DNA from: Pseudomonadales bacterium | GTDB taxonomy: Bacteria; Pseudomonadota; Gammaproteobacteria; Pseudomonadales; UBA5518 | Assembly (NCBI GenBank): GCA_022072145.1 | Contig: JAJVIG010000006.1 | Coordinates: 1 to 64,000 of the forward strand | Direction: 5' to 3' | Length of the DNA stretch: 64,000 nt | Shown: positions 1 through 10,008 of the stretch, one piece after another | How positions within the stretch are numbered: position 1 is the stretch's first letter | Layout of the letters: the number at the start of each line of letters is the position of its first letter | The notes under the pieces: generated by a model | Database searches by the model: none | Told to the model about the DNA's origin: nothing | What the model saw: the letters and a program-made list of their open reading frames with translations, nothing else | Position numbers and translations under genes: made by a program

Positions 1-520
1 GGGCCGGCAACGCCGCGATCGCGGCGCGCACCGGGTTGCCGACGACCAGCGCGCGCGGATCATCGGCGAAGGGCCCCGGCAGGCCGAGCAGAATGCGCCG
101 CGCGAAGCGGGCGAGCAGACGGTTGGTGGTGCCGGCAACCGCGTTCTGCTCGTGCAGCACGACCGGCACGCGCAGCAACCATGCCGCGACTCCGCCGGGC
201 CCGGCCACGAAGCCGCCGGTGCCCAGCACGCACGACGGACGCAGGCGACGCAGCAGCCGCAGCGCCTGTGCCACCGCGTGCAGCAGGCGCGCCGGCGCGA
301 GCAACTGCTCGAGGCGGCGTTTGCCGCGCACGCCGGTGACGTCGAGCACGTCGAGCGCGATGCCGGCCGCCGGGACCAGCCGCGACTCCATGCCGGCCCG
401 CGTGCCCAGCCAGTGCACGCGTGCACCGCGCGCCACCAGCTCGGCGGCCGCGGCCAGCCCCGGGAACACGTGCCCCCCGGTGCCGCCGCCGGTGATCAGC
501 ACGAGTGGCCGTTCAGGCAT
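1..520 (-). CDS. murG: MurG N-terminal part (lipid II synthase), partial at window edge
   Basis: UDP-GlcNAc:undecaprenyl-PP-MurNAc-pentapeptide GlcNAc transferase, which makes lipid II on the inner face of the cytoplasmic membrane. About 173 N-terminal residues are present, read from an ATG at 518-520; the gene continues beyond base 1, so the UDP-GlcNAc-binding C-terminal half is not visible. The first residues hold the family glycine-rich motif GGGTGGH (about residues 11-17), which contributes to lipid I binding, followed by the N-terminal Rossmann-like fold with the segments VLGTGGFV and LHEQNAVAG. The start overlaps the end of ftsW by 8 nt, so it is translated as part of the dcw operon. 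Identification is secure from motif and context. Confidence 0.95.
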   Translation of the reverse strand, partial: MPERPLVLITGGGTGGHVFPGLAAAAELVARGARVHWLGTRAGMESRLVPAAGIALDVLDVTGVRGKRRLEQLLAPARLLHAVAQALRLLRRLRPSCVLGTGGFVAGPGGVAAWLLRVPVVLHEQNAVAGTTNRLLARFARRILLGLPGPFADDPRALVVGNPVRAAIAALPA

Positions 521-1691
521 GACGCAGCCTCCACGGCGCCGCGGCGGCAACCGGCGCGCTGCGCATCTCGCGCTCGATGCGCAGCACCAGCCCCATCATC
601 GCGAACAGGATCAGCAGGCTGCTGCCGCCGTAGCTGAGGAACGGCAGCGTCAGTCCCTTGGTAGGCAGCAGCCCGGCGTTGACGCCGATGTTGATGAACA
701 CCTGCGCCGCAGTCAGCAGTGCGATGCCGAAGCATACGTAGGCGGGGAAAGTCTGCTGACGCCGCGCGGCTTCGCTGCCGATGCACATGATGCGCGCGAT
801 CAGCGCGGCAAACAGCGCGATGAACGCCACACAGCCGACCAGTCCGAGTTCCTCGGCGATGATCGCGAACACGAAGTCGGTGTGCGCCTCGGGCAGATAG
901 AAGAGCTTCTGCACGCTGTTGCCGAGCCCCACACCCAGCAACTCCCCACGGCCGAACGCGATCAACGCCTGCGTCAACTGGTAACCGCCGCCGAACTGCT
1001 CCGACCACGGATCGAGGAACGTGACCAGACGCTGCAGGCGATACGGCGACCACACCGCCACGACCGCGGCCGCGCCGAGTCCCAGCGCCAGCAGCACACC
1101 GAACTGCAGCAGCCGCGCCCCGCCGATGAACAGCATCGCCATCGCGGTGCCGCTGATCACCACCGCGGCGCCGAAATCCGGCTCGAGCAGCAGCAGCCCC
1201 ACCACGAGCACGAGCAGGCCGAGCGGCTTGAACATGCCCTTCCAGCGGCTCTGCACCTCGTGCTGGCGGCGCGTCATGTAGCCGGCGAGGTAGACCACGA
1301 AGAACAGCTTCATCAGTTCGGAAGGCTGCAGGTTGACCGGCCCGAAACCGATCCAGCGCGTCGCCCCGTTCACCTCGCGGCCGATTCCGGGCACCAGCAG
1401 CAGCGCGAGGATCACCATCCCCACGACCAGCAGCGAGGCTCCGGCGTGCTCCCACACGCGCACCGGCACCTGCAGCGTGACCCACAGCGCGCCAGCCCCG
1501 AGCGTGAGATAAATGCCGTGGCGGACGATGTGATGGAAGGGATTGCCGTACTGCTCGGCCGCGTAATCCATCGACGCGGACCCCATCATCACGAAACCCG
1601 CCGCCGCCAGCGCGATCACCAGCGCAAGCAGCTGCGTGTCCACACCGCGGTCGCGGCGGATCAGCGCGGTTTCGGTCTGCGTCGGCTGCAT
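513..1691 (-). CDS. ftsW: FtsW, SEDS septal peptidoglycan polymerase
   Basis: Integral membrane glycosyltransferase of the SEDS family that polymerises lipid II at the septum together with FtsI. The protein has 392 residues and about ten hydrophobic helices. SEDS hallmarks are visible: the loop YLPEAHTDFVFAI followed by AEELG, and the C-terminal GLTLPFLSYGGSS. Length is usual for the family (about 380-410). It starts at an ATG 1 nt after the murD stop and its end overlaps murG by 8 nt, giving the standard murD-ftsW-murG order. RodA is the only close alternative; the dcw position decides for FtsW. Confidence 0.96.
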   Translation of the reverse strand: MQPTQTETALIRRDRGVDTQLLALVIALAAAGFVMMGSASMDYAAEQYGNPFHHIVRHGIYLTLGAGALWVTLQVPVRVWEHAGASLLVVGMVILALLLVPGIGREVNGATRWIGFGPVNLQPSELMKLFFVVYLAGYMTRRQHEVQSRWKGMFKPLGLLVLVVGLLLLEPDFGAAVVISGTAMAMLFIGGARLLQFGVLLALGLGAAAVVAVWSPYRLQRLVTFLDPWSEQFGGGYQLTQALIAFGRGELLGVGLGNSVQKLFYLPEAHTDFVFAIIAEELGLVGCVAFIALFAALIARIMCIGSEAARRQQTFPAYVCFGIALLTAAQVFINIGVNAGLLPTKGLTLPFLSYGGSSLLILFAMMGLVLRIEREMRSAPVAAAAPWRLRHA

Positions 1692-1692
1692 C

Positions 1693-3057
1693 TCAGTCCG
1701 CGCCTCCCGTCGCCAGCGCCTGCACCGCGCGGGCGAATGCCGCGCCGCGCTCCTCGAAATTGCGGAACATGTCGAAACTCGCGCAGGCCGGCGACAGCAG
1801 CACGATGTCGTCCGGGCGTGCCAGTGCGCGCGCGACCGCCACCGCCTCGTCCATGCCGGCGGCGCGGTGCAGTTCCACCGCGCCGTCGAGCTCGCTCTGC
1901 AACCGCCCGGCGGCCTCGCCGATCAGCACCGCGGCGCGTCCCACCCGGCGCAGCTCGGCGGCCAGCGCGGAAAAATCGTTCTCCTTGGCCACCCCGCCGG
2001 CCAGCAGCACGATGCGCCCCCGGCAATCGGCCGCGAGTCCGCGCAGCGCGGCGACCGCGGCTGCCACGTTGGTGCCCTTGGAGTCGTCGTACCAGTCCAC
2101 GCCGTCGAGGCGGCGCACGTGCTGGCAGCGGTGCGGCAGGCCGCGATACCCGCGCAGCACCGCGAGCTGCGCGGCGCGCGGAATTCCGGCTGCATCGGCC
2201 AGCGCGAGCGCGGCGAGCGCGTTGCACACGTTGTGCCCACCGCGCAACCCAAGTTCCGCCACCGCGAGCAGCGGCTGCTCGCCGTGCGCGAGCCACTGGC
2301 CGCCGCCGACCGTGACGAGCCCGTAGCCGCCGTCGGCCGCCGGCCCGGCGCCGAAACTCCCGCGCGTGGCGGTGCAGTCGACCGCGGGCATGGTGCGAGG
2401 ATCGTCGCGGTTGACCACCACGTGGCGCGCTCCGGCGTAGATGCGCAGCTTCGCGCGGTGGTAGCTCTCGAGGTCGGGGTAGCGGTCCAGATGGTCGGCC
2501 GCGAAGTTCAGCACCGTCGCCACGTCGGCGGCGAAGTCGATCACGGTCTCGAGCTGGAAGCTCGACAGCTCCAGCACGTACAGCGCCACCGCGGGATCGA
2601 GCAGATCGAGCGCCGGCGTGCCGAGATTGCCGCCGCAGCCGCAGCGGATGCCGGCCGCGTTCGCCATCGCCCCGACCAGCGTGGTCACCGTACTCTTGCC
2701 GTTGGTGCCGGTGATCGCGACGATCGGCGCGCGCGCCGCGCGGTGGAACAGTTCGATGTCCCCGAGCACCACGGTGCCGGCCGCGCGCGCGGCGGCGAGC
2801 GCGGGCTGCCGGGGGTCGAGTCCGGGACTCACGACGAGTTCGGAGGCGCTGGCGAGGAACCCCGCGTCGAGCTCGCCGGTGCGCAGCTCGACGCCCGGAA
2901 ACTCGGCCCGGAAACGCTCGATCCCCAGCGGGTCCACGCGGCTGTCGGCGACCGCGAAAGTCTCGCCGCGGCGCGCCAGGAAGCGCGCGCACGACAGCCC
3001 GGTCAGGCCCATGCCGACCACGATCCGCCGTCCCGTCCGCGTTGCCTCGCGCCTCAT
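1693..3057 (-). CDS. murD: MurD, UDP-MurNAc-L-Ala:D-Glu ligase
   Basis: Cytoplasmic ATP-dependent ligase adding D-glutamate to UDP-MurNAc-L-alanine. 454 residues, close to the usual 440-450. The order is an N-terminal Rossmann domain (VVGMGLTGLSCARFL near residue 13), the Mur ligase ATP-binding P-loop GTNGKST (residues 117-123), and a C-terminal domain with the YDDSKGTN segment seen in MurD proteins. It lies 12 nt after mraY and 1 nt before ftsW on the same strand, so it is an internal gene of the dcw operon. Confidence 0.97.
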   Translation of the reverse strand: MRREATRTGRRIVVGMGLTGLSCARFLARRGETFAVADSRVDPLGIERFRAEFPGVELRTGELDAGFLASASELVVSPGLDPRQPALAAARAAGTVVLGDIELFHRAARAPIVAITGTNGKSTVTTLVGAMANAAGIRCGCGGNLGTPALDLLDPAVALYVLELSSFQLETVIDFAADVATVLNFAADHLDRYPDLESYHRAKLRIYAGARHVVVNRDDPRTMPAVDCTATRGSFGAGPAADGGYGLVTVGGGQWLAHGEQPLLAVAELGLRGGHNVCNALAALALADAAGIPRAAQLAVLRGYRGLPHRCQHVRRLDGVDWYDDSKGTNVAAAVAALRGLAADCRGRIVLLAGGVAKENDFSALAAELRRVGRAAVLIGEAAGRLQSELDGAVELHRAAGMDEAVAVARALARPDDIVLLSPACASFDMFRNFEERGAAFARAVQALATGGAD

Positions 3058-3069
3058 CGTCGCTCCCGC

Positions 3070-4152
3070 TCAGCGCAGCTTCAGCGTCGCCAGTCCGAAC
3101 AGGACCAGCACGACGGTGATGATCCAGAAGCGCACGATCACGCGCGGTTCCGGCCAGCCCTTCAGTTCGAAATGGTGATGGATCGGCGCCATGCGGAAGA
3201 TCCGCTTGCCGGTCAGCTTGAACGAGCCGACCTGCAGCATCACCGACACGGTCTCCATCACGAACACGCCACCCATGATGAAGAACACGATCTCGTGGCG
3301 GACGATCACCGCGATCACGCCGAGCGCGGCGCCCAGCGCCAGCGCGCCGACGTCTCCCATGAACACCATCGCGGGGTAGGTGTTGAACCACAGGAAGCCG
3401 AGACCGGCGCCCGCCAGCGCGCCGCAGAAAATCACCAGTTCGCCGGCGCCGGCGATGTACGGAATGTGCAGGTAGGGCGCGAACTCGGCGTGCCCGGCCA
3501 GGTAGGCGATCACCGCGAGCGCGCCGGCGACCAGCACGCTCGGCATGATCGCCAGGCCGTCGAGCCCGTCGGTCAGGTTCACCGCGTTGCTGGCCCCGAC
3601 GATCACGAAATAGGCGAGCACCACGAACGCCGGCCCCAGCGCCAGCGTGACCTGCTTGAAGAACGGCACGATCAGCTGCGTCTCGGCCGGTGACACCGCG
3701 CTGGCGTACAGGTACAGCGCGGCACCGGCACCGGCCAGCGACTGCCAGAAGTACTTCCAGCGCGCCGGCAGGCCGCGCGAGTCCTTCTCGACCACCTTGC
3801 GGTAGTCGTCGACCCAGCCGACCGCGCCGAAGGCGACGGTCACCGCCAGCACGACCCAGACATAGCGGTTGTGCAGATCCGCCCACAACAGCGTACTGGC
3901 GACGATGCCCACCAGGATCAGCGCACCACCCATGGTCGGCGTGCCCGCCTTGCTGAGGTGCGACTGCGGGCCATCGCTGCGCACGGCCTGCCCGATCTGC
4001 TCGCGGTTGAGCCGACGGATCATCGCCGGCCCCACCAGCAGCGTGATCGCCAGCGCGGTCAGCACGCCGAGGATGCCGCGGAACGTCAGGTACTGGAACA
4101 CCGCGAACACCTTCACGTAGCCGCTCAGCCACTCCGCCAGCAACAGGAGCAT
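3070..4152 (-). CDS. mraY: MraY, phospho-MurNAc-pentapeptide transferase
   Basis: Inner-membrane enzyme that transfers phospho-MurNAc-pentapeptide to undecaprenyl phosphate, giving lipid I. From the ATG at 4150-4152 the protein is exactly 360 residues, the length of the Escherichia coli enzyme. Catalytic motifs are present: VDDYRK (residues 114-119, the paired aspartates), NLTDGLDG (192-199) and the histidine cluster in [11 protein letters not shown] near the C terminus. About ten membrane helices. The reading frame stays open upstream to about 4854, but that part is low-complexity antisense to murF. The start forms a TGATG junction with the murF stop, one shared base. Confidence 0.97.
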   Translation of the reverse strand: MLLLLAEWLSGYVKVFAVFQYLTFRGILGVLTALAITLLVGPAMIRRLNREQIGQAVRSDGPQSHLSKAGTPTMGGALILVGIVASTLLWADLHNRYVWVVLAVTVAFGAVGWVDDYRKVVEKDSRGLPARWKYFWQSLAGAGAALYLYASAVSPAETQLIVPFFKQVTLALGPAFVVLAYFVIVGASNAVNLTDGLDGLAIMPSVLVAGALAVIAYLAGHAEFAPYLHIPYIAGAGELVIFCGALAGAGLGFLWFNTYPAMVFMGDVGALALGAALGVIAVIVRHEIVFFIMGGVFVMETVSVMLQVGSFKLTGKRIFRMAPIHHHFELKGWPEPRVIVRFWIITVVLVLFGLATLKLR

Positions 4153-5534
4153 CAGTGCGTCCCCGTCCCGGCCGCGCCGGGTTGTTCGTCGATCAGTGCG
4201 TTCACCACGCGTTCCATCGCAGCCGAGCGCGATCCCTTGACCAGCAGCACACAGCCGGCACGGTCGAAGGCACGGCATGCCGCGATCAGTTCCTCCTGCG
4301 TCGCGAAGGCGTGCGCGCCGGCGCCGAACCCGTCCGCCACGGCGGCGGCATGTTCGCCGCAGGCCAGCACGCGCGCGATGCCGGCCGCCCGTGCGTGTGC
4401 ACCCGCCTCCCGATGCAGCTCGCGGCTGCCCGGGCCGAGTTCCGCCATCGCGCCGAGCACCAGCACGCGCTCGCCGTCGAAGCTCGCCAGCGAATCGATC
4501 GCCGCGCGCACCGAACCCGGATTGGCGTTGTAGGTGTCGTCGATCAGCAGCGCGCCGTGCACGCTGGTGCGCGGCTGCATGCGGCCGGCGACCGGAACCA
4601 CCGACTGCAACCCCGCGCGGATGGCCTCCGGCGCGACGCCGAGCGCGATGCCCACCGCCGCGGCGCAGACCGCGTTGGCCACCTGCTGCACGCCCGGCAC
4701 CGCCAGCCGCACCTCGCAAGCGCCCGCCGCGCTGACCAGCCGGAAGTGCGCGCAACCGGCGGTGAGCGCGATGCCTTCGGCACGCACGTCGGCGAGCGCA
4801 TCGCCACGCGCGCTCGCGCCGATGACGCGCCGCGCACCGATGCGCGCACGCCACGCGTCCGCGAACGGCTCGTCGAGGTTCAGCACCGCGACGCCGTCGT
4901 CACCGAGCGCGTCGTAGATCTCGCCCTTGGTGCGCGCGACTTCCGCCAGCGTGCCGAAGCCCTGCAGGTGCGCCGGCAGCGCATTCGTTACCAATGCCAC
5001 ATCGGGGCGCACGAAGGCGCCCAGGTACGCGATGTCGCCAGGCTTGCCGGCGCCCATCTCGATCACCGCCGCTCGCGCGTCAGGATCGAGCCCGAGCAGC
5101 GTCAGCGGCACGCCGATCTCGTTGTTCAGGTTGCCCGTCGTGGCGTGCACCGGGCCGCCGGTGCGCAGGACCGCGGCGATCATCTCGCGCGTAGTGGTCT
5201 TTCCGGCGCTGCCGGTCAGCGCTACCACCGGACCACCGAACGCCTCTCGGTTGTGACGTGCGATCTCCCCGAGCGCCCGCAGCGTGTCGGGCACCAGCAG
5301 CAGCGGAACGCCGGCCGTGACGGGACGCGAGCACAGCAGCGCCGCGGCCCCGCGGCGCTCGGCCTCGGCGACGAAGGCGTGACCGTCGAAGCGCTCACCG
5401 GCCAGCGCGACGAACAGGCTGCCGGGAGCGAGTGTGCGCGAATCGGTGGCGACGGCCGTGAACCGCGCATTGCGCGCGGGCGCCGCCAGGCCCAGCACCG
5501 CCGCGATCTCCACCAGGTCCATGGCCCGCATCAT
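4152..5534 (-). CDS. murF: MurF, UDP-MurNAc-tripeptide:D-Ala-D-Ala ligase
   Basis: Adds the D-Ala-D-Ala dipeptide to UDP-MurNAc-tripeptide in the cytoplasm, the last soluble step of precursor synthesis. About 460 residues. The Mur ligase P-loop is GSAGKTTT near residues 108-115, and the central domain holds [13 protein letters not shown] and the IEMGAG segment typical of MurF. The start could be either of two adjacent ATGs (5534 or 5531) or the ATG at 5522; the first preserves a 4-nt overlap with murE. The frame stays open far upstream, but that stretch is antisense murE. Internal gene of the dcw operon. Confidence 0.96.
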   Translation of the reverse strand: MMRAMDLVEIAAVLGLAAPARNARFTAVATDSRTLAPGSLFVALAGERFDGHAFVAEAERRGAAALLCSRPVTAGVPLLLVPDTLRALGEIARHNREAFGGPVVALTGSAGKTTTREMIAAVLRTGGPVHATTGNLNNEIGVPLTLLGLDPDARAAVIEMGAGKPGDIAYLGAFVRPDVALVTNALPAHLQGFGTLAEVARTKGEIYDALGDDGVAVLNLDEPFADAWRARIGARRVIGASARGDALADVRAEGIALTAGCAHFRLVSAAGACEVRLAVPGVQQVANAVCAAAVGIALGVAPEAIRAGLQSVVPVAGRMQPRTSVHGALLIDDTYNANPGSVRAAIDSLASFDGERVLVLGAMAELGPGSRELHREAGAHARAAGIARVLACGEHAAAVADGFGAGAHAFATQEELIAACRAFDRAGCVLLVKGSRSAAMERVVNALIDEQPGAAGTGTH

Positions 5535-7027
5535 GGCGCCGGCTCCCGCGCGGCCAGTGCATCGCGTGCGGCCAGTGCATCGCTGAATGGCACGCGCACC
5601 CCGGCCGTCTCCTGGTAATCCTCGTGTCCCTTGCCGGCGATCAGCACGCAGTCGCCGGGCGCGGCCGTGGCGATCGCGTGGCGAATCGCCAGCGCGCGGT
5701 CGGTTTCGCGCCGCGCAAGCGCGGCCGGTATGCCGGTGGCGATCTCGTCGATGATCGCGAGCGGATCCTCGCCGCGCGGGTTGTCGCTGGTGATCACGAC
5801 CTCGTCGGCGTGTTCCCACGCGATACGCCCCATCAGCGGGCGCTTGGCGCGATCGCGGTCGCCACCGCAGCCGAACACGCACCACAGCCGGCCACGGGTG
5901 TGTTCGCGCAGCGCACGCAGCGTTTGTTCGAGTGCATCCGGGGTGTGCGCGTAGTCGACGATCACCAGCGGCCCGGCGCCCGTGCCGCTGTCGATGCGCT
6001 GCATGCGTCCGGCCACCGGCGTCGCGTGCGCGAGCACCGCCAGTGCGTCGTCGAGCGTTACGCCGTTCACGCACAGCGCGCCGAGCACCGCCAGCGCGTT
6101 GCCGAGATTGAAGCGTCCCAGCAGTGGTACGCGCAGCGTGCCCTCGCCCCACGGGCTCCGGATGTCGGCGCGCAGGGCCCCCGGTTCGGCGGCGACACGC
6201 AGCGCACCGAGCGCGGCATCGCCGCCGGCGAGCGAGTAGCCGACCGCCTGCACGCCGGCGGGCAGCGTGCGCAGCAATTGCCGCCCCCAGTCGTCGTCGG
6301 CGTTGATCACCGCGTGGCGCAGCCCGGGGTGCGCGAACAGCAGCCGCTTCGCGGCGCCGTAGTTCTCCAGCGTGCCGTGGTAGTCCAGGTGGTCGTGGCT
6401 GAGATTGGTGAACACCGCGGTGCGAAAGTGCAGCGCGCGCACCCGCCCCTGCTCGAGCGCGTGCGAGGACACCTCGATCGCCGCGGCGCGCGCACCGCCG
6501 GCGCGCAGACCGGCCAGCATGCGCTGGATCGCTACCGCGTCCGGCGTGGTATGGCGGGTGGCCTCGAGGCAGCCCGGGAATCCCCAGCCGATCGTCCCGA
6601 TCACGCCGCAGCGCGTGCCGAGCGCATCGAGCGCGCTCGCGATCAGCTGCGAGCAGGTGGTCTTGCCGTTGGTGCCGGTGACGCCTATCAGCAGCAGCTC
6701 GCGCGAGGGATCGCCGTAAAAACGGCCGGCGATCTCGCTGACGCGCTCGGCGAGGCGCTGCACCGGCACGACCGATGCCGCCGGCGCTGCGCAGGCAGCG
6801 GCGTCGGCCAGCACCACGCGCGCGCCGTGCGCAAGCGCGTCGGCCGCGAACGCCATGCCGTCGTGTTGCGCGCCGCGCACCGCGATGAACGCGTCGCCGG
6901 ACTGCACCTCGCGGCTGTCGAGCGTGAGTCCGCTCACCGCGAGCGCGCCCTGCGCGCTGCCGGCGAGCTCGGGCAGCAGCGCCGCGAGCGTGCGCGGCGT
7001 GACGTCGGTCACGGCGGCGGCATTCAT
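5531..7027 (-). CDS. murE: MurE, meso-diaminopimelate-adding ligase
   Basis: Adds meso-diaminopimelate to UDP-MurNAc-L-Ala-D-Glu. 498 residues. The P-loop GTNGKTT is at residues 118-124. The substrate-selecting motif DNPR (about residues 415-418, in SDNPRGED) is the meso-DAP signature, so the peptidoglycan is the usual Gram-negative direct-cross-linked type; lysine-adding MurE proteins differ here. The start ATG at 7025-7027 overlaps the ftsI stop in an ATGA junction. Its 3' end overlaps murF by 4 nt. Confidence 0.97.
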   Translation of the reverse strand: MNAAAVTDVTPRTLAALLPELAGSAQGALAVSGLTLDSREVQSGDAFIAVRGAQHDGMAFAADALAHGARVVLADAAACAAPAASVVPVQRLAERVSEIAGRFYGDPSRELLLIGVTGTNGKTTCSQLIASALDALGTRCGVIGTIGWGFPGCLEATRHTTPDAVAIQRMLAGLRAGGARAAAIEVSSHALEQGRVRALHFRTAVFTNLSHDHLDYHGTLENYGAAKRLLFAHPGLRHAVINADDDWGRQLLRTLPAGVQAVGYSLAGGDAALGALRVAAEPGALRADIRSPWGEGTLRVPLLGRFNLGNALAVLGALCVNGVTLDDALAVLAHATPVAGRMQRIDSGTGAGPLVIVDYAHTPDALEQTLRALREHTRGRLWCVFGCGGDRDRAKRPLMGRIAWEHADEVVITSDNPRGEDPLAIIDEIATGIPAALARRETDRALAIRHAIATAAPGDCVLIAGKGHEDYQETAGVRVPFSDALAARDALAAREPAP

Positions 7028-8757
7028 GCCGGCGTCCTCGCCGGCGACTGTTCCACCGGCAGGATTTCCTCGAGATCGTCGGGCGCGACGTTCATCAGGC
7101 GCAGCGCCCCGGCGACCACGCTCGAGAACACCGGCGCGGCGATCGCCCCGCCGTAATAGACGCCGCCGCGCGGATCGCTGACGATCACCACGCCGACCAC
7201 GCGCGGATCGCTGGCCGGAGCGAAACCCGCGAACAGCGAGACGTAGCGGTTCGGCTCGTAGCCGTTCGGTCCCAGCCGGTGCACCGTGCCGGTCTTCCCG
7301 GCCACCGTGTAGCCCTTGATCGCGGCCCTGACGGCGGTGCCGCCGGGCTGCGTAACGGTGCGCATCATCGCGACCAGTTCGGTGACCGACTCGCGTTCGT
7401 AGACCTGCTTGCCGGGCGGCGCCTCGCGCGCGCGCAGCAGCGTGATCGGGCGTTCGACGCCGCCGGCTGCGAGGATCGTGTACGCGCGGGCCAGCTGCAG
7501 CGGCGTGACCGACAGGCCGTAGCCGAACGCGAAGTTCGCGCGCGCCACCTCGCCCCATTTGCGCGGAGCAGGCAGCAGCCCGACGCTCTCGCCCGGGAAG
7601 CCGGTGCCCAGCGACTGGCCCAGCCCGGCACGCACGAACACGTCGCGGATCGCGTCCGGCTCCAGCGACAAGGCGATCTTCGTGGTGCCGACCTGGCTGG
7701 ATTTCGTGATCACGCCGCCGAGCGTCAGCAGCCCGTAGTTGTGGTGATCGCGGAAGGTCTTGCGCCCGACACGGATGTAGCCCGGCGAGGTCTCGATCGT
7801 CATGCCCGGGTGGTACTTGCCGCTTTCCAGCGCGGCCAGCATCGTCAGCGGCTTGACCGTCGAGCCGGGCTCGAACAGGTCGGTGATCGCGCGGTTGCGC
7901 AGCGCCTGCCCGACACCGGCGCCGCGGTTGTTCGGGTTGTACGACGGCACGTTGGCCATCGCGAGCACTTCGCCGCTGCGCGCATCGATCAGCACCACGC
8001 AGCCCGATTCGGCGCCGGCGGCCTCCACGGCCTTCATCAGCTCGCGGTGCGCGAGGTACTGCATGCGCAGGTCGATGCCGAGATCGAGCGCACGCCCCGG
8101 ACGCGCCGGACTGAGCTCCTGCACGTCGCGGATCACGTGGCCGAACAGGTCCTTGATGATCTGCTTCGACCCCTGCACGCCGGCCAGCCATTCGTCGTAG
8201 GCGAGTTCGATACCCTCCTGGCCGCGGTCGTCGACATCTGTGAACCCGATCACGTGCGCGGCGATCTGTCCGGCCGGGTAGAAGCGCTGGTATTCACGGC
8301 GCGCGTATACACCGGGAATGCCGAGATCGAGCACGCGCCGGGCGTCGGCCGGCGTCATGCGCCGGCGCAGGTACGCGAACTCGCGCGTCGCCACGCCCCG
8401 CAGCTTCGCTTCGAGTTCCGCGCGCGGCGAGCCGAGCGCCGCGGCGAGGCGGTTCCAGTCCCCGTCCCGGATGCCGGCGACCAGCTGGCGCGGGTTCGCC
8501 CACACCGTCTGCACCGGCGTGCTGATCGCCAGCGGCTCGCCGTTGCGGTCCGCGATGATCCCGCGGTGCGCCGGTATCGGCTCGACGCGCAGCGAGCGCG
8601 CGTTGCCCTGCTTCTGCAGGAAGCGGTAGCCGCGCTCGGTGTCGAGCACCTGCAGCGACACCAGCCGCACGACCAGCATCACCAGCAGGCAGGCGAGCCC
8701 CAGTCCGACCGCGCGGATGCGCCACGGCGCGATGGCGGCGACGGGGCGCGTCTTCAT
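7024..8757 (-). CDS. ftsI: FtsI (PBP3), septal transpeptidase
   Basis: Class B penicillin-binding protein that cross-links septal peptidoglycan, anchored in the inner membrane with its catalytic domain in the periplasm. 577 residues: short cytoplasmic tail, one membrane helix (about residues 15-37), PBP dimer domain, then the transpeptidase. The acyl-enzyme serine motif is STVK (299-302) and the third motif is KTGT (488-491). The second motif, normally SxN, reads S-S-Q at 353-355, an unusual residue at the Asn position. The ATG at 8755-8757 overlaps the ftsL stop by 4 nt. Confidence 0.96.
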   Translation of the reverse strand: MKTRPVAAIAPWRIRAVGLGLACLLVMLVVRLVSLQVLDTERGYRFLQKQGNARSLRVEPIPAHRGIIADRNGEPLAISTPVQTVWANPRQLVAGIRDGDWNRLAAALGSPRAELEAKLRGVATREFAYLRRRMTPADARRVLDLGIPGVYARREYQRFYPAGQIAAHVIGFTDVDDRGQEGIELAYDEWLAGVQGSKQIIKDLFGHVIRDVQELSPARPGRALDLGIDLRMQYLAHRELMKAVEAAGAESGCVVLIDARSGEVLAMANVPSYNPNNRGAGVGQALRNRAITDLFEPGSTVKPLTMLAALESGKYHPGMTIETSPGYIRVGRKTFRDHHNYGLLTLGGVITKSSQVGTTKIALSLEPDAIRDVFVRAGLGQSLGTGFPGESVGLLPAPRKWGEVARANFAFGYGLSVTPLQLARAYTILAAGGVERPITLLRAREAPPGKQVYERESVTELVAMMRTVTQPGGTAVRAAIKGYTVAGKTGTVHRLGPNGYEPNRYVSLFAGFAPASDPRVVGVVIVSDPRGGVYYGGAIAAPVFSSVVAGALRLMNVAPDDLEEILPVEQSPARTPA

Positions 8758-9065
8758 TCGGCCACCAGCACGCGGAATTCCCCCTCGACGGGAGCCATGC
8801 GCAAGCGTTCGCGCGCGATCGACTCCACCCGTCCGTGCGAGGACAGCGTGCCGCGCTCGAGCAGCAGTTGCCGCCATTCGATCTGGATCTCGTTCTCGTC
8901 ACGCCGCTCGCGCTCGAGCTGACGGAACAGCTCGCGCGAGGTATGCGCCGCATAGATCACGCCGAAGGAGCTCGCCACCGCGAGCACCAGCAGCACCAGT
9001 GCGAGCCACGGCCAGCGTTCGCCATGCGCGCGCTGGGGTGCATTGCCCTGCTCGCCCGCGCTCAC
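8754..9065 (-). CDS. ftsL: FtsL, divisome bitopic protein
   Basis: Small bitopic inner-membrane protein that forms the FtsQLB complex and activates FtsWI. 103 residues: basic and polar cytoplasmic tail, one hydrophobic helix (about 20-40), then a periplasmic coiled-coil rich in Arg and Glu (LFRQLERERRDENEIQIEW). FtsL diverges fast in sequence, so the call rests on size, topology and the rsmH-ftsL-ftsI position. The start is a GTG at 9063-9065, overlapping the rsmH stop as GTGA; no in-frame ATG is nearby. Confidence 0.93.
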   Translation of the reverse strand: MSAGEQGNAPQRAHGERWPWLALVLLVLAVASSFGVIYAAHTSRELFRQLERERRDENEIQIEWRQLLLERGTLSSHGRVESIARERLRMAPVEGEFRVLVAE

Positions 9066-9988
9066 ATGCCCCTCCCGTCGCCCGCGAGCCGCTCCGCCAC
9101 CCGCAGCACGGCGCTGCGTGCGCGCGGGTTGGCGGCGACTTCGGCATCGCCCGGACGCAGCGCCCGGCCGATCCGGCGCAACGTCGGCGTACCCGCCGCC
9201 GCGATGCCGGGCTGCCCGGTGTGGCGCGAGGCGTCACGCATGAAGCGCTTCACGATGCGGTCCTCGAGCGAGTGGAAGCTGATCACGACCAGCCGTCCGC
9301 CGGGACACAAGGCATCGACCGCCGCCGCCAGCGCGCCGCCGAGCGCCTCGAGTTCGCCGTTGACGAAGATGCGGATCGCCTGGAACGCGCGCGTCGCCGG
9401 GTGCCGGCCCTTTTCCCAGGCCGGGTTCGCCTCGGCGACGATGCGCGCCAGCTGCGCGGTGGTGCGGATCGGGGCGCTCGCACGCTCGCGCACGATCGCC
9501 GCCGCCATCCGCCGCGCGAAGCGCTCCTCGCCGTACTCGCGCAACACCCGTTCGATTTCCTCGGCGCGCGCGCGCGCGAGCCACTCGGCGGCGCTGCGCC
9601 CCGTGTGGGGATCCATGCGCATGTCGAGCGGTCCGTCGTGCTGGAAGCTGAAGCCGCGGCGTGGATCGTCGAGTTGCGGCGAAGACACGCCGAGGTCGAG
9701 CAGGATGCCGTGCACGCCCGTGCTCAGGCCGTGACGGCGCAGGATCTGCGCAAGGTCGGCGAACGAGGCCTGCTCGACCGCGAAGCGGGGGTCGGCGCCG
9801 AACGACTCGCTGGCGGCGGCGACCGCCTCGGGGTCGCGGTCGATCGCGAGCAGCCGGCCGGTCGGGGCAAGTCGGCCCAGGATCGCTCCGGCATGGCCGC
9901 CGCGACCGAACGTCCCGTCCACGTACCAGCCAGCGGAGTCTGTCACCAGAAAATCCACCGCCTCCTGCAGCATCACAGGTGTATGCAT
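9062..9988 (-). CDS. rsmH: RsmH (MraW), 16S rRNA m4C1402 methyltransferase
   Basis: SAM-dependent methyltransferase modifying the base of C1402 in 16S rRNA. Started at the ATG in MHTPVML, it has 308 residues against 313 in E. coli; the frame is open about 28 codons further upstream, but that part overlaps the mraZ end and has no family similarity. The SAM-binding loop GTFGRGGHA and the later VISFHSLEDRIVKRF block are family signatures. It lies 20 nt after mraZ and is the second gene of the dcw operon. Confidence 0.96.
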   Translation of the reverse strand: MHTPVMLQEAVDFLVTDSAGWYVDGTFGRGGHAGAILGRLAPTGRLLAIDRDPEAVAAASESFGADPRFAVEQASFADLAQILRRHGLSTGVHGILLDLGVSSPQLDDPRRGFSFQHDGPLDMRMDPHTGRSAAEWLARARAEEIERVLREYGEERFARRMAAAIVRERASAPIRTTAQLARIVAEANPAWEKGRHPATRAFQAIRIFVNGELEALGGALAAAVDALCPGGRLVVISFHSLEDRIVKRFMRDASRHTGQPGIAAAGTPTLRRIGRALRPGDAEVAANPRARSAVLRVAERLAGDGRGM

Positions 9989-10008
9989 CGCAACCGCCTG
10001 CCGCTGGC

